This document shows positions 61,033 to 64,000 of a DNA stretch of 64,000 nt, piece by piece. Under the pieces are notes generated by a model. The model saw only the letters and a list, made by a program, of their open reading frames with translations. It had not been told where the DNA came from and did no database searches. The stretch is from CBDBGD01 sp965205235. Its GTDB lineage: Bacteria; Chloroflexota; Dehalococcoidia; Lucifugimonadales; UBA1127. The stretch is from contig CBDBGD010000007.1 in the NCBI GenBank assembly GCA_965205235.1, positions 1-64,000 on the forward strand, written 5' to 3'. Position 1 is the first letter of the stretch. Each line of letters opens with the position of its first letter. A program made the position numbers and the translations under genes.

Positions 61033-61752
61033 ATGGCTACAAGCATGAACGACCTCATCATCTCCGCCACCGACCTTCAGAAGACCTACAGCACCGGAGT
61101 CGTGCAGGTACACGCCCTCCAGGGTGTCGACCTGCACGTGAGCCGCGGCGAGATCGTCGCCATCATGGGCCCCAGCGGCTGCGGCAAGACCACGCTCCTC
61201 AACTGCCTCTCCGGCCTCGACGAGATCGACCAGGGCCAGGTGGTCATCGACGGGCAGGTCCTGCACGACCTCTCGGACAACGACCGCAGCGACTACCGAG
61301 CGCGTCGCATGGGGTTCGTCTTCCAGCTCTACAACCTGCTCCCCGTGCTCCGAGCCGTGGAGAACGTAGAGATGCCGCTGCTGGTCTCCGGAGTGAGCCC
61401 GGCGGAGGCCCGCCGCCGCTCCATGGACATCCTCGACCAGGTGGGGCTGGCGAATTGGGCCAACCACCTGCCGGGTGAGCTGTCCGGCGGCCAGCGCCAG
61501 CGCGTTACCATCGCTCGGGCCCTGGTGAACAACCCCGCCATCATCTGGGGCGACGAGCCTACCGGCGACCTGGACTCGGAGACCGCCGACGAGATCATGA
61601 GCCTCATGCTGGAGCTCAACAAGAGCAACAATCAGACCTTCGTCCTCGTCACGCACTCCCGCGAGGTGGGCGAGCAGGCCCATCGCATCGTGCGGATGCG
61701 CGACGGCCGCATCGAGAACGGCGGCCAGCCGGCGGGAGCCGCGCTCCTCTAG
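61033..61752 (+). CDS. ABC transporter ATP-binding protein (LolD/MacB type)
   Basis: 239 residues from ATG 61033; ATG 61045 is also plausible. Walker A GPSGCGKTTLLNCLSG, Q-loop VFQLYNLLPVLRAVENVEMP, signature LSGGQRQRVTIARALV, Walker B IIWGDEPTGDLDS, and the H-loop LVTHSRE: a complete nucleotide-binding domain. The GPSGxGKTTLLNxLSGLD form and downstream FtsX-like permease place it in the MacB/LolD lipoprotein-or-peptide exporter group. 30 nt before the permease. Confidence 0.94.
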   Translation: MATSMNDLIISATDLQKTYSTGVVQVHALQGVDLHVSRGEIVAIMGPSGCGKTTLLNCLSGLDEIDQGQVVIDGQVLHDLSDNDRSDYRARRMGFVFQLYNLLPVLRAVENVEMPLLVSGVSPAEARRRSMDILDQVGLANWANHLPGELSGGQRQRVTIARALVNNPAIIWGDEPTGDLDSETADEIMSLMLELNKSNNQTFVLVTHSREVGEQAHRIVRMRDGRIENGGQPAGAALL

Positions 61753-61782
61753 GAAGCACAGCCAGAAGTCGCGGAGCAGCCT

Positions 61783-64000
61783 GTGGAAGAGCTTTTCGGC
61801 GTCTCCATGACCACCCTCATGTGGGTGCTCCTGGCCTTGACCGGGAGCGCCCTGGGCGTGGTGGCGGTGCTCGCATGGCGCAACCCCGTCATGGTGAAGC
61901 TGGGCCTGCGCAACATCCCGCGACGGCCCGGCCAGACCGCCCTCATCATCGTCGGCATCATGCTCAGCTCCATCATCATGGCGACCGCGTTCGGCATTGG
62001 CGACACCATCAACCACTCCATCCGCACGGAAGCGGTGGAGTCCCTGGGGCCCATCGATGAGATCGTGCTGTCGAACCGGGCGACCTCCGAGGACGGCTTT
62101 GGCTTCAACCCCTACTTCTCCACGGCCCGCTACGATGAGCTGCGGGCGGAGCTGGCCGGCTTCGACGCCGTCGACGGGATCTCTCCGGGAATCGGACAGA
62201 ACCTGCCCGCCGTCAACCCCAGGACCGATCGCAGCGAGGGCGACCTGCGGGTGGTGGGCGTGGACCTTGCGACCGTCGACAGCCTGGGCGCGCTGGCCCT
62301 GACCTCCGGCGAGGTCGCGCGGCTGGAGGCGCTGGGCGACGGCGAAGCGTACCTGAACGATCCAGCCGCCGAAGAGTTGGAGGCGGCAGTGGGCGACCAG
62401 GTCCAGCTGTTCCGCTCCGACGAGCCCATCACCGTCACCGTGGCCGGGGTCCTGGAGAGGGGCGGCCTCGCCGGACGCGACCCGACCCTCGTGCTGCCGC
62501 TGGAACGGGCGCAGGAGCTCTTCGAGCGACCGGGCGAGATCAACTCGATCGTCGTCTCCAACCGCGGCGGCATCGTCTCCGGCATCGACCTCAGCGAGGA
62601 GGTCACCGAGCGGCTGCGCGTCTTCTTCGCCGACCGGGCCGTGGCCTCCAGCATCCAGGCCCTGCTCTCCCAGGAGGAGGCGCTCGCGGCCCTCGCGGCG
62701 AGGGACGAGACGCTGGAGGCCGGCGCTCTGGAGGAGTGGCAGGAGCTTCGCACGGAGCTGGGCAGGGGCGAGACCAGCGACCGGCTGGTCAGCCTCCTGG
62801 CCGACTCCGAGGTGTCCGACGGCGTGCTGGCCGCGCTGGGCGAGGAGGGGTTGCAGGAGACGCAGCGCGAGGCCGACACGCTCTTCGCCGGCCTGGCGGA
62901 GTTCCGGGTGCTGGACATCAAGCGAGATATCCTGGAGGCCGCGGAGCTCATCAGCAGCTTCGTCACCACCTTCTTCATCACCCTGGGCCTCTTCTCGATC
63001 ATGGTGGGCGTGCTGCTCATCTTCCTCATCTTCGTCATGCTGGCCGCGGCCCGGCGGTCGGAGATGGGCATGGCCCGAGCGGTGGGCGCCAAGCGGCGGC
63101 ACCTGGTCCAGATGTTCCTCTTCGAGGGGACCACGTACTCCGTCGTGGCAGCGGCCATTGGGGTTGCCATCGGCCTGGCCGTGAGCACGCTCATCATCAC
63201 GCTGGTCAACCAGGCCATCGGGGTCGCCGAGGCGGACTTCTCATTCACGCAGCACTTCGAGCCGCGCAGCATCGTCGTGGCCTACTGCCTCGGCATCGCC
63301 ATCACCTTCGCCACCGTTGCGGTCTCCGCCTACCGCGTGAGCCGCCTGAACATCGTTGCGGCGATTCGGGACACGCCCACACCCATCTCGATCACCACCC
63401 GAAGCTGGCGCGACCTGCTGACCGCCCCGCTCCGAGCCCTGGGCAGGCCGTTCGTCCTGGGTGTCCGGACGCTCCGGGCTCTGGCGCACCTCCGCCTGGT
63501 CCAAGCCGCGGGCCACCTGCTGCAGATGCTCGGGGCCATCGTGTCCATCCCGGGAGTCTTCTACTCCAGCATCAGCCAGGCGCTGTGGCGACCCTTCACC
63601 TCCGGGTGGCTGGCCTTCCTGCTGGGCGCGGTGGTGGCCTGGCAGGGCGTCGAGGTGAACCAGGCGGCGCCGTTCACCATCGGCGTGTCTCTGGCGGTCG
63701 TCGGCGTAGGCCTGATGATTCGGACGCTGCTGAAGCGGCGCGACATGCGCGCGGAGGTCCGGGACCGTATCGCCTACACCTTCATGGGCGTGGTGTTGCT
63801 GCTCTTCTGGCTGCTGCCCTTCGACTCGCTGGAGAACCTGACCGGCGAGCTTGACTCCAACTTCGAGATGTTCTTCGTCTCGGGCATCGCCGTGGTCGCG
63901 GCGGCGGTCTGGACGGTGATGTACAACTCGGACCTGCTGCTGCGGGCACTGACCTTCGCAGCGGGGCGCTTCGGGCAGCTCCGCCCCGTTCTCGTGACGG
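61783..64000 (+). CDS. FtsX/MacB-type ABC transporter permease, truncated by the window edge
   Basis: At least 739 residues, no stop before the window ends. GTG 61783 (GGAG about 7 nt upstream) opens VEELFGVSMTTLMWVLLALTG; ATG 61807 is an alternative. After helix 1, LGLRNIPRRPGQTALIIVGIMLSSIIMATAFGIGDTI starts an FtsX unit, with a long extracytoplasmic domain (about residues 85-390), then FFITLGLFSIMVGVLLIFLIFVMLAAARRSEMGMARAVGAKRRHLVQMFLFEG (FtsX core). Further hydrophobic segments follow to the end. Partner of the ATPase at 61033. Substrate unknown. Confidence 0.85.
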   Translation, partial: MEELFGVSMTTLMWVLLALTGSALGVVAVLAWRNPVMVKLGLRNIPRRPGQTALIIVGIMLSSIIMATAFGIGDTINHSIRTEAVESLGPIDEIVLSNRATSEDGFGFNPYFSTARYDELRAELAGFDAVDGISPGIGQNLPAVNPRTDRSEGDLRVVGVDLATVDSLGALALTSGEVARLEALGDGEAYLNDPAAEELEAAVGDQVQLFRSDEPITVTVAGVLERGGLAGRDPTLVLPLERAQELFERPGEINSIVVSNRGGIVSGIDLSEEVTERLRVFFADRAVASSIQALLSQEEALAALAARDETLEAGALEEWQELRTELGRGETSDRLVSLLADSEVSDGVLAALGEEGLQETQREADTLFAGLAEFRVLDIKRDILEAAELISSFVTTFFITLGLFSIMVGVLLIFLIFVMLAAARRSEMGMARAVGAKRRHLVQMFLFEGTTYSVVAAAIGVAIGLAVSTLIITLVNQAIGVAEADFSFTQHFEPRSIVVAYCLGIAITFATVAVSAYRVSRLNIVAAIRDTPTPISITTRSWRDLLTAPLRALGRPFVLGVRTLRALAHLRLVQAAGHLLQMLGAIVSIPGVFYSSISQALWRPFTSGWLAFLLGAVVAWQGVEVNQAAPFTIGVSLAVVGVGLMIRTLLKRRDMRAEVRDRIAYTFMGVVLLLFWLLPFDSLENLTGELDSNFEMFFVSGIAVVAAAVWTVMYNSDLLLRALTFAAGRFGQLRPVLVT

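Noticed and set aside
61003..63102. A 699-codon antisense ORF over the ABC exporter genes
   Set aside because: Shadow of the ATPase and permease, which carry complete family motifs on the plus strand.

Overview
The window is a high-GC, densely packed bacterial chromosome segment that looks like a metagenome-derived genome. The mix of gene families (expanded amidohydrolases, gamma-glutamyltransferase-like enzymes, a class III CoA-transferase, MFS carriers, FIST, DUF2203 and DUF5679 proteins, SD-led and near-leaderless genes) suggests a free-living Chloroflexota-type bacterium. That placement is inference; no rRNA or other decisive marker is present. The first 30 kb carries many single-base frameshifts in otherwise conserved housekeeping genes (ispF, cysS, an MFS carrier, SAM hydrolase, moaD, ribBA, a hicB-like gene, a GGT). 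Most are probably sequence or assembly errors rather than real pseudogenes.

Layout. 1-7.2 kb: ispF (cut by the window edge), cysS, an MFS carrier, SAM hydrolase/secG/gatB on the minus strand, then moaD-moaE divergent from gatB, and a zinc-ribbon membrane protein. 7.3-14.9 kb: tRNA-Ser, RNase D, and addB-addA. 15-22.4 kb: a MiaB-type methylthiotransferase, a methyltransferase, dtd, an FmdB zinc ribbon, a DsbA-family protein with an in-frame UGA, the rpsP-khpA-rimM operon, a HAD hydrolase, and ABM-like, CYTH and DinB proteins. 22.5-32 kb: two GGT-like enzymes flank a dcd(HTH fusion)-ribD-ribE-ribBA-ribH operon, then an amidase. 32-38.9 kb: EVE protein, cobalamin-type binding protein, an AT-richer unknown gene, aldo/keto reductase, queG, a TPR protein, three tRNAs and an M24 peptidase. 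38.9-52.4 kb: CoA-transferase, DUF5679, PHP protein, DUF2203, a rhodanese with an in-frame UGA, DUF1330, malate synthase, and a FIST/amidohydrolase (three copies)/MOSC/permease block. 52.4-55 kb: a less GC-rich islet with a DNA methyltransferase and a DGQHR (DndB-like) protein. 55-64 kb: two related MFS carriers around a NodB-type deacetylase, three tRNAs next to a composite inverted repeat, rpsU-yqeY-purQ, and an ABC exporter running off the end.

The main discovery is evidence for selenocysteine decoding. A DsbA/FrnE-type oxidoreductase has UGA exactly at the first cysteine of its CPWC motif. A two-domain thiosulfate sulfurtransferase has UGA exactly at the catalytic cysteine of its CQGGIR loop. 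In both the frame is intact on either side, and a hairpin with G in the first two loop positions lies 18-21 nt downstream, as expected of a bacterial SECIS element. A third, weaker candidate is a 65-codon small ORF at 35297-35494. No selA, selB, selC or selD is visible here, so the machinery must lie elsewhere.
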